Below are positions 24,415-33,831 of a stretch of 64,000 bases of DNA, piece by piece. Both the position numbers and the translations under genes were made by a program. Within the stretch, counting starts at the first letter, position 1, and every line of letters starts with the position of its first letter. The notes below the pieces were generated by a model, which did not search any database, had not been told where the DNA came from, and saw nothing but the letters and a program-made list of their open reading frames with translations. Location of the stretch: assembly GCF_900129245.1 (NCBI RefSeq), contig NZ_FQUT01000006.1:154072-218071 (forward strand), given 5' to 3'. Source of the stretch: Chryseobacterium arachidis (GTDB lineage: Bacteria; Bacteroidota; Bacteroidia; Flavobacteriales; Weeksellaceae).

Positions 24415-24846
24415 ATGAAAAATAATCAAACTTTACAGGCAGAAAAAGTATTATACACAGGAAAAACGCACACTACAGGAGGCAGAGAGGGATTTTCTAA
24501 AAGTTCGGACAACCAACTCGACATTAAGCTGTCAACTCCAGGAGGTACAGAACCGGGAACCAACCCTGAACAACTCTTCGCAGCAGGCTGGTCTGCTTGT
24601 TTTATCGGAGCTTTGGGAATTGCGGCAAGAAAAAGAAAAATCAGACTTTCTACTGAAACCGCTGTGGATGCAGAAGTAGACCTTTGTATGAGTGACGATG
24701 CTTATTTTTTACAGGCACGATTAAATATCAGCCTTCCCGGAATTGACACGGAAACTGCAAAATTATTAGCTGAAGAAGCACACCAAACCTGCCCATATTC
24801 TAAAATGTCGCGAGGAAATATTCATGTAGAGATTAATATCATCTAA
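24415..24846 (+). CDS. ohr: Organic hydroperoxide resistance protein (OsmC/Ohr family)
   Basis: Ohr is a thiol peroxidase that reduces organic hydroperoxides, using lipoyl-dependent recycling in the cytosol. Counting from the ATG at 24415 the protein has 143 residues. Its reactive Cys is at 62 (WSACF) and the resolving Cys at 126 (HQTCPYSK). Arg24 (GGREG) and Glu52 (NPEQLFAAG), conserved in Ohr, are present. A longer frame from a TTG at 24367 starts within the promoter and was rejected. No OhrR regulator gene is adjacent. Confidence 0.93.
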   Translation: MKNNQTLQAEKVLYTGKTHTTGGREGFSKSSDNQLDIKLSTPGGTEPGTNPEQLFAAGWSACFIGALGIAARKRKIRLSTETAVDAEVDLCMSDDAYFLQARLNISLPGIDTETAKLLAEEAHQTCPYSKMSRGNIHVEINII

Positions 24847-24886
24847 GCTTTCAATTATTTTCATCCTTTTATTTTCTTATGTTAAA

Positions 24887-24923
24887 AAGTATCGGCGATG
24901 TCCTTTGGACATCGCCGATACTT
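24887..24923 (-). terminator. Very stable perfect hairpin terminator
   Basis: Perfect 17-base arms (24887-24903, 24907-24923; core TATCGGCGATGTCC) have a 3-base loop. A run of five T follows only on the minus strand, so it mainly ends the T9SS cargo gene. It may also block read-through from ohr. Confidence 0.8.
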
Positions 24924-25004
24924 CTATGTAATTTAAATGAACTGAATATTTAAAATAAAAGACTCCTTTCAAAGCCTTTTATTCATCAATCAAATATGTG
25001 GAAA

Positions 25005-27077
25005 TTAATTCTTAACCACTTTTTTCGAGAACGTCTTCCCGTTTTTCAATTTTAATTCTACAATATAAACTCCGTTAGGAAGTCCTTGCATATTAATCTG
25101 TTTATCTGAAAACTGCATATTTACTTTTTGCCCAACAACATTGATAACATTTACAGACTCTATCGAAGAATCTGTTCTAATATTAAGAATTCCATTTGTT
25201 GGATTTGGATAAATACCGATGGAATTTGCCTTACTATTCAGATCCGAAGTTCCTAATCCTGTGGAAACATCCTTTGTACATCTTACCGATTCTCCCTGAC
25301 CTCTCGGACCTCCTGAAGCCGGCGTAATAATAGTTCCTCCCACATACATGAATCTTCCGCCACTGGTTGAAGTTTCCGAACTCCAGAAATACCCTCTTTG
25401 TCCTACAAAATTGAAGCCTCCACTCGTATTACTTCTCACTCCCCCTGCCGGCAGCTTCAAATGACTTGCGTAAGCTGAAGCCGGATTATTCATTGAATAA
25501 TTATTGGCAATGGTTACCCATTCTGCCGAAGTAGGAAGCCTCCACCCCTGTCCGATTGCCTTACAAGGATCTACTCCAACCGCCTGACCAGCTGCCGCTG
25601 ACGAAGCTGCCGTCCATGTATCACTTGTCGCATTGCTGCCCCACCAAGAATCCGTACCGGATCCGATGATAAATTTGTCAGTTCCCGATAATCCATCCGG
25701 AGAATTCGGAGAGGAAGCAACTGAGGTAAGAGAATTTCTTACCTGATGACCATCATCCCATCTCCCCCACTGGAAAAGATCTCCATAAGAATCTGCATCA
25801 TCAAAAGAAGTTGCCACTTTGGAACTTCCTAAATTCTGCTGAAGCCAGATTCTCCCATCTGCACATCTTACTGTGGTATAGGTAACCGACTGACCTCTAT
25901 AAGTAAATGTTACGCAACCTAAATCTCCGGCATTATTTCCCGGATCCGTATTGCTACACGTTTGCGTTGGAACCGGTAAAGAAATTCTTTTCACCTTTGT
26001 CCCATCCTGGGTATACGTCAATACCAGATAATTATTTGCATTATCTACTGCTAAATCATTGTATGCCGCCTGACCGTCAGAAATAAAATCTCCACCAAAA
26101 GTCGCCCAGGTATTAGATCCCGCGTCTAATTTAAACGCTGTATTTTTTAAGAAATTATCATCTTCCCAACGGCTTGCCACTACATAAGGAGCACCCGCAG
26201 CAGTAACCGCCAAAGCTACGTGCTGAACTCTTCCCGATGAGAAATAAGGATTTCCAACCTGTACCCAATTTGTGCCGTCGAATTTTTTTACATTTAATTT
26301 TGTTCCGTTTGCCGAGTTGGAAACATAGGCAACATATAGATTATTATTGGCATCGATTGCAATATCTGAAGTATACTGTTCGCCTGAAGACGCAGCATCT
26401 ACCGTACTTCCTCCTACCAGATTCCAATTGTCTGAAGTTCCTGCACTGGCAGAATTTTCATACACTCTTACTCCGCCCGAAACATTACAGGTATACACTT
26501 TGTTGTTCGTTCCGATCACCATTTCTGCAAATGCAGCTCCGTTGGAAAAACCTGTATTTCCCACCTGCTCCCAAGCTCCGTTTACAAAACGCTGAACCGT
26601 TCCAGAATTATGAGTAGAATAGGTAAATAACACATTGGAAGATGAAACTGCTGAAGCCTGATAATTAATCGCACTTGTTACAGGACTTGGCAATTGCGTC
26701 CATGAAGTTCCGTTGAACTGTCGAACCTCCAGCCCCGTTCCCTGATTGGTATAATATAGATTCCCGTTTGGTGCCAAAGACAATGAATTGTACGTTGCAT
26801 AGCTATTGGTAACTCCCGCAGAACCTCCTACATACGACCAGCTATTTCCGTCAAACAGCTGGACAGATCCTTTAGAAACCGAAAGATCATAATAAGAAAG
26901 ATAATATTTTCCTGCAGTATCAACAACCAGATTATTAAAACTGCTTCCTCCTGCCGAAACAGTAGCCAGCCCTCCTACATTTTCCCATTGCTGGGCATAT
27001 ACATAGCTCCCTGCGATCGTCAACAGCCCTAATCCTGCGCCTAATTTACATACCGCAAAATGTAATTTTCTAAACAT
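25005..27077 (-). CDS. Secreted FISUMP-domain protein with type IX secretion signal
   Basis: This exported protein of 690 residues is probably attached to the surface or released through the type IX system. After a signal peptide (ending SYVYAQQ), about 340 residues form repeated short beta units with N-N-L-Y/NGTSW motifs, as in beta-propellers. Then comes a FISUMP-type domain (about 380-600: GQSVTYTTVRCADGRIWLQQ, GDLFQWGRWDDG, GWRLPTSAEW, RGYFWSSE). The last 80 residues are the type A CTD, with IYPNPTNGILNI and a C-terminal KKVVKN. It is transcribed divergently from an AraC regulator through a shared palindromic promoter. The ligand is unknown. Confidence 0.85.
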   Translation of the reverse strand: MFRKLHFAVCKLGAGLGLLTIAGSYVYAQQWENVGGLATVSAGGSSFNNLVVDTAGKYYLSYYDLSVSKGSVQLFDGNSWSYVGGSAGVTNSYATYNSLSLAPNGNLYYTNQGTGLEVRQFNGTSWTQLPSPVTSAINYQASAVSSSNVLFTYSTHNSGTVQRFVNGAWEQVGNTGFSNGAAFAEMVIGTNNKVYTCNVSGGVRVYENSASAGTSDNWNLVGGSTVDAASSGEQYTSDIAIDANNNLYVAYVSNSANGTKLNVKKFDGTNWVQVGNPYFSSGRVQHVALAVTAAGAPYVVASRWEDDNFLKNTAFKLDAGSNTWATFGGDFISDGQAAYNDLAVDNANNYLVLTYTQDGTKVKRISLPVPTQTCSNTDPGNNAGDLGCVTFTYRGQSVTYTTVRCADGRIWLQQNLGSSKVATSFDDADSYGDLFQWGRWDDGHQVRNSLTSVASSPNSPDGLSGTDKFIIGSGTDSWWGSNATSDTWTAASSAAAGQAVGVDPCKAIGQGWRLPTSAEWVTIANNYSMNNPASAYASHLKLPAGGVRSNTSGGFNFVGQRGYFWSSETSTSGGRFMYVGGTIITPASGGPRGQGESVRCTKDVSTGLGTSDLNSKANSIGIYPNPTNGILNIRTDSSIESVNVINVVGQKVNMQFSDKQINMQGLPNGVYIVELKLKNGKTFSKKVVKN

Positions 27078-27112
27078 AACTAATATTATTTTTATTTATT
27101 CTAAATTATATT

Positions 27113-27130
27113 TAATTTTGCGCAAAATTA
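27113..27130. promoter_or_regulatory. Palindromic back-to-back -7 elements
   Basis: The perfect 18-base palindrome TAATTTTGCGCAAAATTA contains TAATTTTG on both strands. One copy faces the AraC gene and one the T9SS cargo gene. The two promoters would compete and could share a regulator. Confidence 0.6.
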
Positions 27131-27226
27131 GTTCCCTTGTTTAACCTCAAGTTATCATTTCCGAACTTTTTGTTATCTCAGAATCAGCTTTATTTAAAAT
27201 TGTACCATCCCATAAAAACTGTTCGT

Positions 27227-28096
27227 ATGAAGGATCAATCTGATAGAGGATTATTGTTCAGATCCGAAGACATTAAAATTTTAATGCAGGAAAATTCGTA
27301 TCCAGAAAAATTTTCAAGATCAAACATGATTGAGAGCAAATCGAGTTTTAATTTACTTTTTCTGCTGAGCCCGAATATTAATTTGGAAGCTCAGGACTGC
27401 GGATCGAAATTTTTATTTAAGAAAAATCAATACATTCTCCATTTTTCATCGGAAGAAAGTGCGGCAGAACTCTGGACAGAAAATCAGGAAATTATAAAAT
27501 ATCTTCAAATTCAGATTCATTATAATTACATTTTAAAACTCATCAATCCGGAAGAAAGTAAAGAGAATGCAGATATTCTGGAAAATATGATCCGAAATAA
27601 TTATATTTTTCTCCACAAGCAAACGCCACCCTATATCACAGTTGAAATGCACATGATTTTGAGGGAAATAATCAGCTCTTCAAAAAAAGGAGTGATGCAG
27701 AAATTATTTGTAGAAGCGAAAATCATTAAACTTTTAATCCTTATGTTTGAACAGTTTGACGAAAAAAATACAGTTGAAGAAACCCCGAGAATTCCTTCAA
27801 TGATCAAAAAATTTGTTGATGAAAATTATAATAAAAACATTAAAGTAGAAGAAATCGGAAAGCTGATCGGCATCAATCAAAATAAAATAAGAAAAGAATT
27901 CAAAGCCCAATACCATGTTACGGTAAGTGATTATATTGCAGACCTGAGAATGTTGAAAGCAAAAAAGTTAATCATCAATAAAGAAATTATGATTAAAGAA
28001 ATTGCGATAGAATGCGGATATGAATACGTTCAGAATTTTACGCGCGCTTTCAAAAAGAAATTTGGCGTTTCTCCTGAAAAATTAAGAACGGAATAA
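27227..28096 (+). CDS. AraC-family transcriptional regulator
   Basis: This 289-residue regulator has a C-terminal AraC/XylS double helix-turn-helix at about 190-285 (VEEIGKLIGINQNKIRKEF, then MIKEIAIECGYEYVQNFTRAF and FGVSPEKLR). The N-terminal part is an uncharacterised sensing domain, similar in layout to PchR-like proteins. I start at ATG 27227. A TTG at 27137 in the same frame would add 30 residues; it is possible but less likely. It is divergent from the FISUMP/T9SS gene, which is its most likely target by position. Confidence 0.85.
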   Translation: MKDQSDRGLLFRSEDIKILMQENSYPEKFSRSNMIESKSSFNLLFLLSPNINLEAQDCGSKFLFKKNQYILHFSSEESAAELWTENQEIIKYLQIQIHYNYILKLINPEESKENADILENMIRNNYIFLHKQTPPYITVEMHMILREIISSSKKGVMQKLFVEAKIIKLLILMFEQFDEKNTVEETPRIPSMIKKFVDENYNKNIKVEEIGKLIGINQNKIRKEFKAQYHVTVSDYIADLRMLKAKKLIINKEIMIKEIAIECGYEYVQNFTRAFKKKFGVSPEKLRTE

Positions 28097-28104
28097 AAAA
28101 GAAA

Positions 28105-28129
28105 AACCACTTAACAAAATTAAGTGGTT
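28105..28129 (+). terminator. Hairpin terminator after the AraC gene
   Basis: Ten-base arms AACCACTTAA / TTAAGTGGTT are separated by CAAAA, 8 bases after the AraC stop codon. Confidence 0.7.
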
Positions 28130-28194
28130 TATATATGTTGTTTTGCTTTGATATTACTTTTTCAGAATTCAGGTGAAAAAGCAATGACAATCAA

Positions 28195-28491
28195 TTAATG
28201 ATGTCCGTGACTATCATGACCGTGGTCATGTAAGAAAGGGCCGTGACCTTTAGGTTCGTTGTAGATCACCTCTACACCTTCCTGTTCTGTAAGCAACTTG
28301 CTTCTGATATCTTCCGGATCAAAAGGCTTGATTTTCCCGAAATACTCTTTCAAACCTTCAGTCAACCACATAGGAATTACCAATCCGAAGAACATGAAAA
28401 TACACCAGAATCCTACTAGGAACATCGTTACGAAGAAAATCGTCCAAAGGAACTGGTAAAACGGCCAAAATGCTGATAAAATCGTTATCAT
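28195..28491 (-). CDS. Small membrane protein with histidine-rich tail
   Basis: I recognise no family. The 98-residue protein has two hydrophobic helices within residues 5-45, a charged middle, and a tail HGPFLHDHGHDSHGHH with eight His in 16 residues, which may bind Zn, Ni or Cu. A -7 element lies just upstream, so it is expressed alone. It lies downstream of the class I fumarase on the same strand after a 187-base gap. That gap holds the -7 element of this gene and no clear terminator. Confidence 0.65.
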   Translation of the reverse strand: MITILSAFWPFYQFLWTIFFVTMFLVGFWCIFMFFGLVIPMWLTEGLKEYFGKIKPFDPEDIRSKLLTEQEGVEVIYNEPKGHGPFLHDHGHDSHGHH

Positions 28492-28510
28492 TTTTCTTAA
28501 AGATTTTAGG

Positions 28511-28518
28511 CAAAAATA
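28511..28518 (-). promoter_or_regulatory. -7 element of the His-tail protein gene
   Basis: Minus-strand TATTTTTG matches TAnnTTTG, 20 bases before the start. Confidence 0.55.
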
Positions 28519-28678
28519 GGACTTTTTATTTTTTTACACAAAAGATACAAGCCCTATTTTGTTATTTATTTTAATTTTAATTAAAAAAGACTAAAGATAA
28601 TAGACAAATACATGATAGATTAATTATCCCTGTATCCTCTTTTGCCTATTTTCTATCCGTATGTTATCTTTTCTATTC

Positions 28679-30286
28679 TTAATGCGCTAGATCAGCAAAG
28701 AAGTCATTTCCTTTATCATCGGTAATGATAAACGCCGGGAAATCTTTCACTTCGATTTTTCTTACCGCTTCCATTCCTAATTCAGGGAAATCAACCACCT
28801 CAACAGACAAAATGTTGTCCTTTGCCAAAATTGCAGCCGGACCTCCGATTGATCCGATGTAGAAACCTCCATATTTTTTGCAGGCATTGGTAACGTCTTT
28901 CGTCCTGTTCCCTTTTGCCAGCATCACCATACTTCCGCCGTGGCTTTGGAATTCATCAACATAAACGTCCATTCTTCCTGCCGTAGTAGGCCCAAAACTT
29001 CCTGAAGCCATTCCTTCCGGAGTTTTCGCAGGACCTGCGTAATAAATCGGGTGATTTTTAAAATACTCAGGCATTGGCTGTCCGGCATCCAACAATTCTT
29101 TAATCTTTGCGTGAGCAATATCTCTTGCAACAATTAAAGTTCCGTTTAATTTTAATCTTGTTTTGATAGGATATTTTGAAAGTTCTGCTAAAATATCAGA
29201 CATCGGCTGATTTAGATTGATTTCAACCGCTTCTTCCAAATGTGGTGGTGTTGCAGGCAAAAATCTCTTCGGATCCTGTTCCAATTGCTCTAAGAAAATA
29301 CCTTCTCTGGTAATTTTTCCTTTGATATTTCTGTCTGCTGAACAGGAAACTCCCATTCCTACCGGGCAAGAAGCCGCATGACGAGGCAATCTGATTACCC
29401 TAACGTCGTGAGTTAAATATTTCCCGCCAAACTGAGCTCCAATCGCACTTTCCTGGCAGATTTTCTGAACTTTCGCTTCCCATTCCAGATCTCTGAAAGC
29501 CTGTCCAGCTTCGTTTCCTTCTGTCGGAAGATTATCGTAATATTTTGCAGATGCTTTTTTTACAGCCGCTAAATTGGCTTCAGCAGAGGTTCCACCGATA
29601 ACCAACGCCAAGTGATATGGCGGACAAGCAGCCGTTCCCAGATCTGAGATTTTCTCTTTAATAAATTCTTCCAAAGATTTTTCGTTCAGTAAAGATTTTG
29701 TCTTTTGATAAAGGAAAGTTTTGTTGGCAGAACCTCCTCCTTTTGTTAAAAATAAAAACTCGTAATAATCTCCTTTTTTAGCATAAATATCAATCTGCGC
29801 GGGAAGATTGGATCCTGAATTTTTCTCATCAAACATCGTTAAAGGAACCACCTGAGAATATCTTAAGTTTCTTTTTTGATAGGTATTGTAGATTCCTTTG
29901 CTTAAATATTCACCGTCATCAACGCCTGTGTAAACATTTTCACCTTTTTTACCCATCACAATCGCCGTTCCTGTATCCTGACAAGAAGGCAAAGCGCCTT
30001 CCACAGCCACCGCTGCGTTTTGCAACAAATTATACGCAACGAATCTGTCGTTATCAGTCGCTTCAGGATCGTCGATAATTCTTCTCAAACTTTCAAGATG
30101 CGAAGAACGAAGCATAAAGGAAACATCTGCCATTGCTTCCTCCGCGAGAAGCTCAAGACCTTTCGGATCGACAGTTAAAATTTCTCTGTCTCCTAGTTTT
30201 TCAACTTTTACATACTTTGAAGTAAGCTTCTTATACACCGTATCATCCTTAAGAATCGGATACGGATCCTGATATTTAAAATCCAT
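28679..30286 (-). CDS. Class I fumarate hydratase (iron-sulfur)
   Basis: This enzyme reversibly hydrates fumarate to malate in the TCA cycle, using an oxygen-sensitive 4Fe-4S cluster. The 535-residue single-chain form carries both halves of the class I enzyme. The alpha part contains [17 protein letters not shown] and [13 protein letters not shown]. The beta part contains [21 protein letters not shown] and RMDVYVD. Cluster cysteines are likely those in [16 protein letters not shown] and MGVSCSADR. It is divergent from class II fumC across about 200 bases. Length matches E. coli FumA/FumB. Confidence 0.93.
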   Translation of the reverse strand: MDFKYQDPYPILKDDTVYKKLTSKYVKVEKLGDREILTVDPKGLELLAEEAMADVSFMLRSSHLESLRRIIDDPEATDNDRFVAYNLLQNAAVAVEGALPSCQDTGTAIVMGKKGENVYTGVDDGEYLSKGIYNTYQKRNLRYSQVVPLTMFDEKNSGSNLPAQIDIYAKKGDYYEFLFLTKGGGSANKTFLYQKTKSLLNEKSLEEFIKEKISDLGTAACPPYHLALVIGGTSAEANLAAVKKASAKYYDNLPTEGNEAGQAFRDLEWEAKVQKICQESAIGAQFGGKYLTHDVRVIRLPRHAASCPVGMGVSCSADRNIKGKITREGIFLEQLEQDPKRFLPATPPHLEEAVEINLNQPMSDILAELSKYPIKTRLKLNGTLIVARDIAHAKIKELLDAGQPMPEYFKNHPIYYAGPAKTPEGMASGSFGPTTAGRMDVYVDEFQSHGGSMVMLAKGNRTKDVTNACKKYGGFYIGSIGGPAAILAKDNILSVEVVDFPELGMEAVRKIEVKDFPAFIITDDKGNDFFADLAH

Positions 30287-30308
30287 TCTACTTTCAATTT
30301 TTACGGTG

Positions 30309-30316
30309 CAAAAATA
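30309..30316 (-). promoter_or_regulatory. -7 element of the class I fumarase gene
   Basis: Minus-strand TATTTTTG matches TAnnTTTG, 23 bases before the start. Confidence 0.55.
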
Positions 30317-30488
30317 CGGCTTACAGAAAAAAACATGAGCAAAATCAGTGATTTAGATTGATATTTATAATGATTATAAATTGCATGAGTTTAAAGCATT
30401 GTTTAACTTTATCAATTGAGAATGAGGTTGAGGTTGAGACTAATCTTATCCCAAACCTCAACCTAAACCTTAACAAAACAATTTCACA

Positions 30489-31883
30489 ATGAATTACAGA
30501 ATAGAAAAAGACACCATGGGTGAAGTGCAGGTTCCTGCTGATAAATTTTGGGGTGCACAGACAGAACGTTCAAGAAACAATTTCAAAATCGGCCCAGAAG
30601 GTTCTATGCCACAGGAGATTATTGAGGCATTTGCTTATTTAAAAAAAGCAGCCGCATTTACCAATACGGATTTAGGAGTTCTTTCCGCTGAAAAAAGAGA
30701 TATGATCGGAAAAGTCTGCGACGAAATCTTAGAAGGAAAATTAAACGATCAGTTTCCTTTGGTGATCTGGCAAACCGGTTCGGGAACTCAATCGAACATG
30801 AACGTAAATGAAGTCATTGCCAATCGTTCGCACGTAAATGCCGGAGGAAATCTCGGAGACAAAACAGAAGTTCATCCGAATGATGATGTGAATAAATCTC
30901 AGTCGTCAAACGATACTTATCCAACTGCAATGCATATCGCTGCTTACAAAAAAGTAGTAGAGGTAACCATTCCTGCGGTTGAGAAACTAAAAAATACGTT
31001 GAACGAAAAAGCAGAAGCTTTTAAAGACATTGTAAAAATCGGGAGAACGCATTTGATGGATGCAACGCCTTTAACTTTAGGCCAGGAATTTTCAGGATAT
31101 GTTGCCCAGTTGAATTACGGAATTAAAGCATTAAAAAACACATTACCCCATCTTTCTGAGCTGGCTTTGGGAGGAACAGCAGTGGGAACAGGTTTAAATA
31201 CACCTCAAGGTTATGACGTAAAAGTAGCAGAATATATTGCAAAATTCACGAATCTTCCTTTTGTAACCGCTGAAAATAAATTCGAAGCATTGGCTGCGCA
31301 CGATGCCATTGTAGAATCTCACGGAGCTCTAAAGCAATTGGCGGTTTCTTTATATAAAATTGCTCAGGATATAAGATTATTAGCTTCTGGCCCTCGTTCG
31401 GGAATCGGGGAAATTCATATTCCTGAAAATGAGCCGGGCTCTTCTATTATGCCGGGAAAAGTAAATCCTACACAAAATGAAGCGATGACGATGGTTTGCG
31501 CTCAGGTTTTAGGGAATGACACCACGATTTCTTTTGCAGGAACTCAGGGAAATTATGAGCTGAATGTTTTCAAACCGGTGATGGCTTACAATTTCTTGCA
31601 GTCTGCACAGTTAATTGCTGATGCATGTATTTCATTTAATGATCATTGCGCGGTGGGAATTGAGCCGAATCATGAGAGAATCAAAGAATTGGTTGATAAA
31701 TCACTGATGTTGGTAACCGCTTTGAACACGCATATCGGCTATGAAAATGCAGCAAAAATTGCAAAAACCGCCCATAAAAACGGAACAACTTTAAAAGAAG
31801 AAGCTATCAATCTCGGACTTTTAACTGCTGAACAATTTGATGAGTGGGTAAAACCTGAAGATATGGTGGGAAGTTTGAAATAG
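30489..31883 (+). CDS. fumC: Class II fumarate hydratase
   Basis: This is the iron-free, oxygen-stable fumarase. The 464-residue protein carries all family landmarks: [15 protein letters not shown] near the N terminus, [17 protein letters not shown], the SSND motif, [15 protein letters not shown] with the catalytic His, and the signature [11 protein letters not shown]. The length is normal. It is transcribed divergently from the class I enzyme, so the cell has both types side by side. No clear TAnnTTTG element is seen in the gap; TAACTTTA near 30405 is one mismatch away. Confidence 0.96.
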   Translation: MNYRIEKDTMGEVQVPADKFWGAQTERSRNNFKIGPEGSMPQEIIEAFAYLKKAAAFTNTDLGVLSAEKRDMIGKVCDEILEGKLNDQFPLVIWQTGSGTQSNMNVNEVIANRSHVNAGGNLGDKTEVHPNDDVNKSQSSNDTYPTAMHIAAYKKVVEVTIPAVEKLKNTLNEKAEAFKDIVKIGRTHLMDATPLTLGQEFSGYVAQLNYGIKALKNTLPHLSELALGGTAVGTGLNTPQGYDVKVAEYIAKFTNLPFVTAENKFEALAAHDAIVESHGALKQLAVSLYKIAQDIRLLASGPRSGIGEIHIPENEPGSSIMPGKVNPTQNEAMTMVCAQVLGNDTTISFAGTQGNYELNVFKPVMAYNFLQSAQLIADACISFNDHCAVGIEPNHERIKELVDKSLMLVTALNTHIGYENAAKIAKTAHKNGTTLKEEAINLGLLTAEQFDEWVKPEDMVGSLK

Positions 31884-31914
31884 ATTTTTCTATTTATTAA
31901 ACTATATGTTAATA

Positions 31915-31938
31915 AAACCCTGGAGCAGTCCGGGGTTT
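31915..31938 (+). terminator. Hairpin terminator after fumC
   Basis: AAACCCTGG / CCGGGGTTT (31915-31923, 31930-31938) pair with one G-T wobble, shortly after the fumC stop. Confidence 0.6.
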
Positions 31939-31964
31939 CTCTTGATAAAGATTTTAGAAAAACA

Positions 31965-31994
31965 AAAAGATCGGGAAATACTCCCCGACCTTTT
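31965..31994. terminator. Second hairpin in the fumC-barrel gap
   Basis: AAAAGATCGGG / CCCGACCTTTT arms (31965-31975, 31984-31994) pair with one mismatch. T-rich flanks suggest use on either strand, between convergent genes. Confidence 0.5.
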
Positions 31995-32142
31995 ATCAAT
32001 TTATCTATGAATGTTAATGTGAAGTTTTATAACTTTCTTAATACTATTGTTTTGAAAAATTATTATTTTTCCGGTTATATTCCAAAATTAGGTCGTCTGA
32101 TATTAGTTTTTAATCCTCTTAAATGTAATAAAAATAGTTATT

Positions 32143-33180
32143 CTACTCGAATCCAATGCTTAATCCAAACACCAAAGCTTTGTCATTTTTGAAATAGCTG
32201 TCTTTGAAATAATTGCTGAAATCTCTCTTCACAAAAAGGCTTATATTGTCATAGGATACGGTAAACTGAGCGCCATATACAAACGGATTTACCTGATAAT
32301 TCCCTCTGTGTCTCAGCTCTGCCTCATTTCCTTTGATGATATTATTGGTAGACATCTGCACACCTCCGTAAACATTGGCCCCAACTTTAAAGCCTTCATA
32401 GCAATTTCTGTATTTGATATCCATTCCGGCATCTTTAACCTTCGAAAAATTATACTGAATCCCAAGCGGAACCATGATATATCCCGTTCTAAGCTTATTT
32501 TTATCCAGACTTCCTGAATATTTTTCTAAATAAATCCCATTATCGGCATCTTTAGCAAAAACCATATCGTTGTCTGTACGAACTGTTCTCCATGAAAAGC
32601 CCAAACCGGAAGTTAACGCCCAAGAACTTGTTCTTGTGAATTGATAATGAAGTTTTAGTCCAAATTCAAGGTTGTTGGCATATCCGATATTTTTATCCAA
32701 CTCATTATCCGGAAGATCATTAGTCAGCGTCATAATTCCATAAGAAAAATATCCTGTAACACTTCTTGCCGGACGAAATTTCTTCAGAAGTTTTGCTTTA
32801 ATCTCTTCATTGGAAGTCACATCTGAATTAAGAAGCGAATATTTCACCTGCTTCTGGATTACAGAATCCAAATCGAATCCAAGACTTTCTATTCTCTGGT
32901 CTATCTTTTCCGAATAACGGTCTGCAACTTGTGCTTTTTCTTTATCAAATTCAGTCTTATCGAGATTTTTAGCCTGAAGAACCTTCAGCTCCTCCTCCAT
33001 CAGCTTTTTCTCTTCCTGAATAATGGTATTGATTTTAGCAGCATACTCTTCTACTTTTTCTTTGACGATGGGGCTTACCTCAGTTTCTTTTTTAGAGCTA
33101 AGGCTTATTTTCAATTTTTTCTGCGCAAAGGATGCCGAAAATAGGCACACGCATCCCATCAGGATAAATTTCTTGATCAT
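32143..33180 (-). CDS. Exported coiled-coil plus outer-membrane barrel protein
   Basis: This 345-residue protein has a signal peptide (ending SASFAQ). A highly charged helical region follows (about 35-130, rich in Lys/Glu, with VEEYAAKINTIIQEEKKLME) and likely forms a coiled coil. The rest is a beta-barrel-like part with alternating hydrophobic strands, ending in LVFGLSIGFE. It follows the putative anti-sigma gene after 27 bases on the same strand, so it is probably under the same ECF sigma factor. No known family is recognised beyond the barrel fold. Confidence 0.65.
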   Translation of the reverse strand: MIKKFILMGCVCLFSASFAQKKLKISLSSKKETEVSPIVKEKVEEYAAKINTIIQEEKKLMEEELKVLQAKNLDKTEFDKEKAQVADRYSEKIDQRIESLGFDLDSVIQKQVKYSLLNSDVTSNEEIKAKLLKKFRPARSVTGYFSYGIMTLTNDLPDNELDKNIGYANNLEFGLKLHYQFTRTSSWALTSGLGFSWRTVRTDNDMVFAKDADNGIYLEKYSGSLDKNKLRTGYIMVPLGIQYNFSKVKDAGMDIKYRNCYEGFKVGANVYGGVQMSTNNIIKGNEAELRHRGNYQVNPFVYGAQFTVSYDNISLFVKRDFSNYFKDSYFKNDKALVFGLSIGFE

Positions 33181-33207
33181 GTACTTGTTTTTTATCGTTA
33201 AAAAAGG

Positions 33208-33831
33208 CTATTTTATATTCAGATCGATGGTCGCAACATTGCTTCCGTCTTTGGTTTTTTCAATTACATCTTTGTGCTCAACAGAGAATAACAATGTAGA
33301 AGGATCTATATATTTTTTCTTTCTGGCAGGAACTTTTGCAGAATCTATACTCGCTATAATTTTTGTAGGTTGCGAGTACGATATTTCAGGCAACGCTTCT
33401 ATTTTATTTTCCCGATAAGCAGGAACACTCACTTTTTTTTCTTCAACAGCAATGGGCAAAGCCTTATTTTCTTTCTTACCGGAAGGTAAATTGTCTTTTA
33501 TTTCTGTCGGAGTTTCCTGATTCTTCACCAATATCGGAGTTTCATCTTTTTCAGGAATGATAAAATTTTCTTCTAAAGACTTATCTCCCTTTTTTACCAT
33601 CTGAGATCTTACCTCTATCGTTTTCTTATTGGAGAAAAACAAAACAGCTCCCAGGCTAACTGTCAAAACGAGACATGCCGCCATCAGATACCAGTTCAAT
33701 TTAGCCTTTTTTGAATCAGTATTTTCAGTGTGAGACTGAATTTCGCTCCACAGATCTCTAGAAGGATCTATTTCCCTTTCATCAATCTGCTTTTTTATCT
33801 GATATTCAAGATTATTTTTAGACGTGTTCAT
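33208..33831 (-). CDS. Putative anti-sigma factor, single-pass membrane protein
   Basis: This 207-residue protein has a soluble N terminus (about 1-45, with RDLWSEIQSHTEN), one membrane helix at about 48-68 (LMAACLVLTVSLGAVLFF) and a long periplasmic Lys/Glu/Pro-rich part. This layout fits an anti-sigma factor that holds the adjacent ECF sigma factor at the membrane. The gene overlaps the sigma-factor gene by 14 bases, which is typical for such pairs. There is no recognisable zinc-binding HxxxCxxC motif, so the family is uncertain. Confidence 0.65.
   Translation of the reverse strand: MNTSKNNLEYQIKKQIDEREIDPSRDLWSEIQSHTENTDSKKAKLNWYLMAACLVLTVSLGAVLFFSNKKTIEVRSQMVKKGDKSLEENFIIPEKDETPILVKNQETPTEIKDNLPSGKKENKALPIAVEEKKVSVPAYRENKIEALPEISYSQPTKIIASIDSAKVPARKKKYIDPSTLLFSVEHKDVIEKTKDGSNVATIDLNIK

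Noticed and set aside
27137..27226. Upstream TTG start for the AraC regulator
   Set aside because: It would give a leader of only about ten bases after the predicted transcription start, and the added residues look like translated AT-rich DNA. The ATG at 27227 gives a normal AraC length. Not fully excluded.
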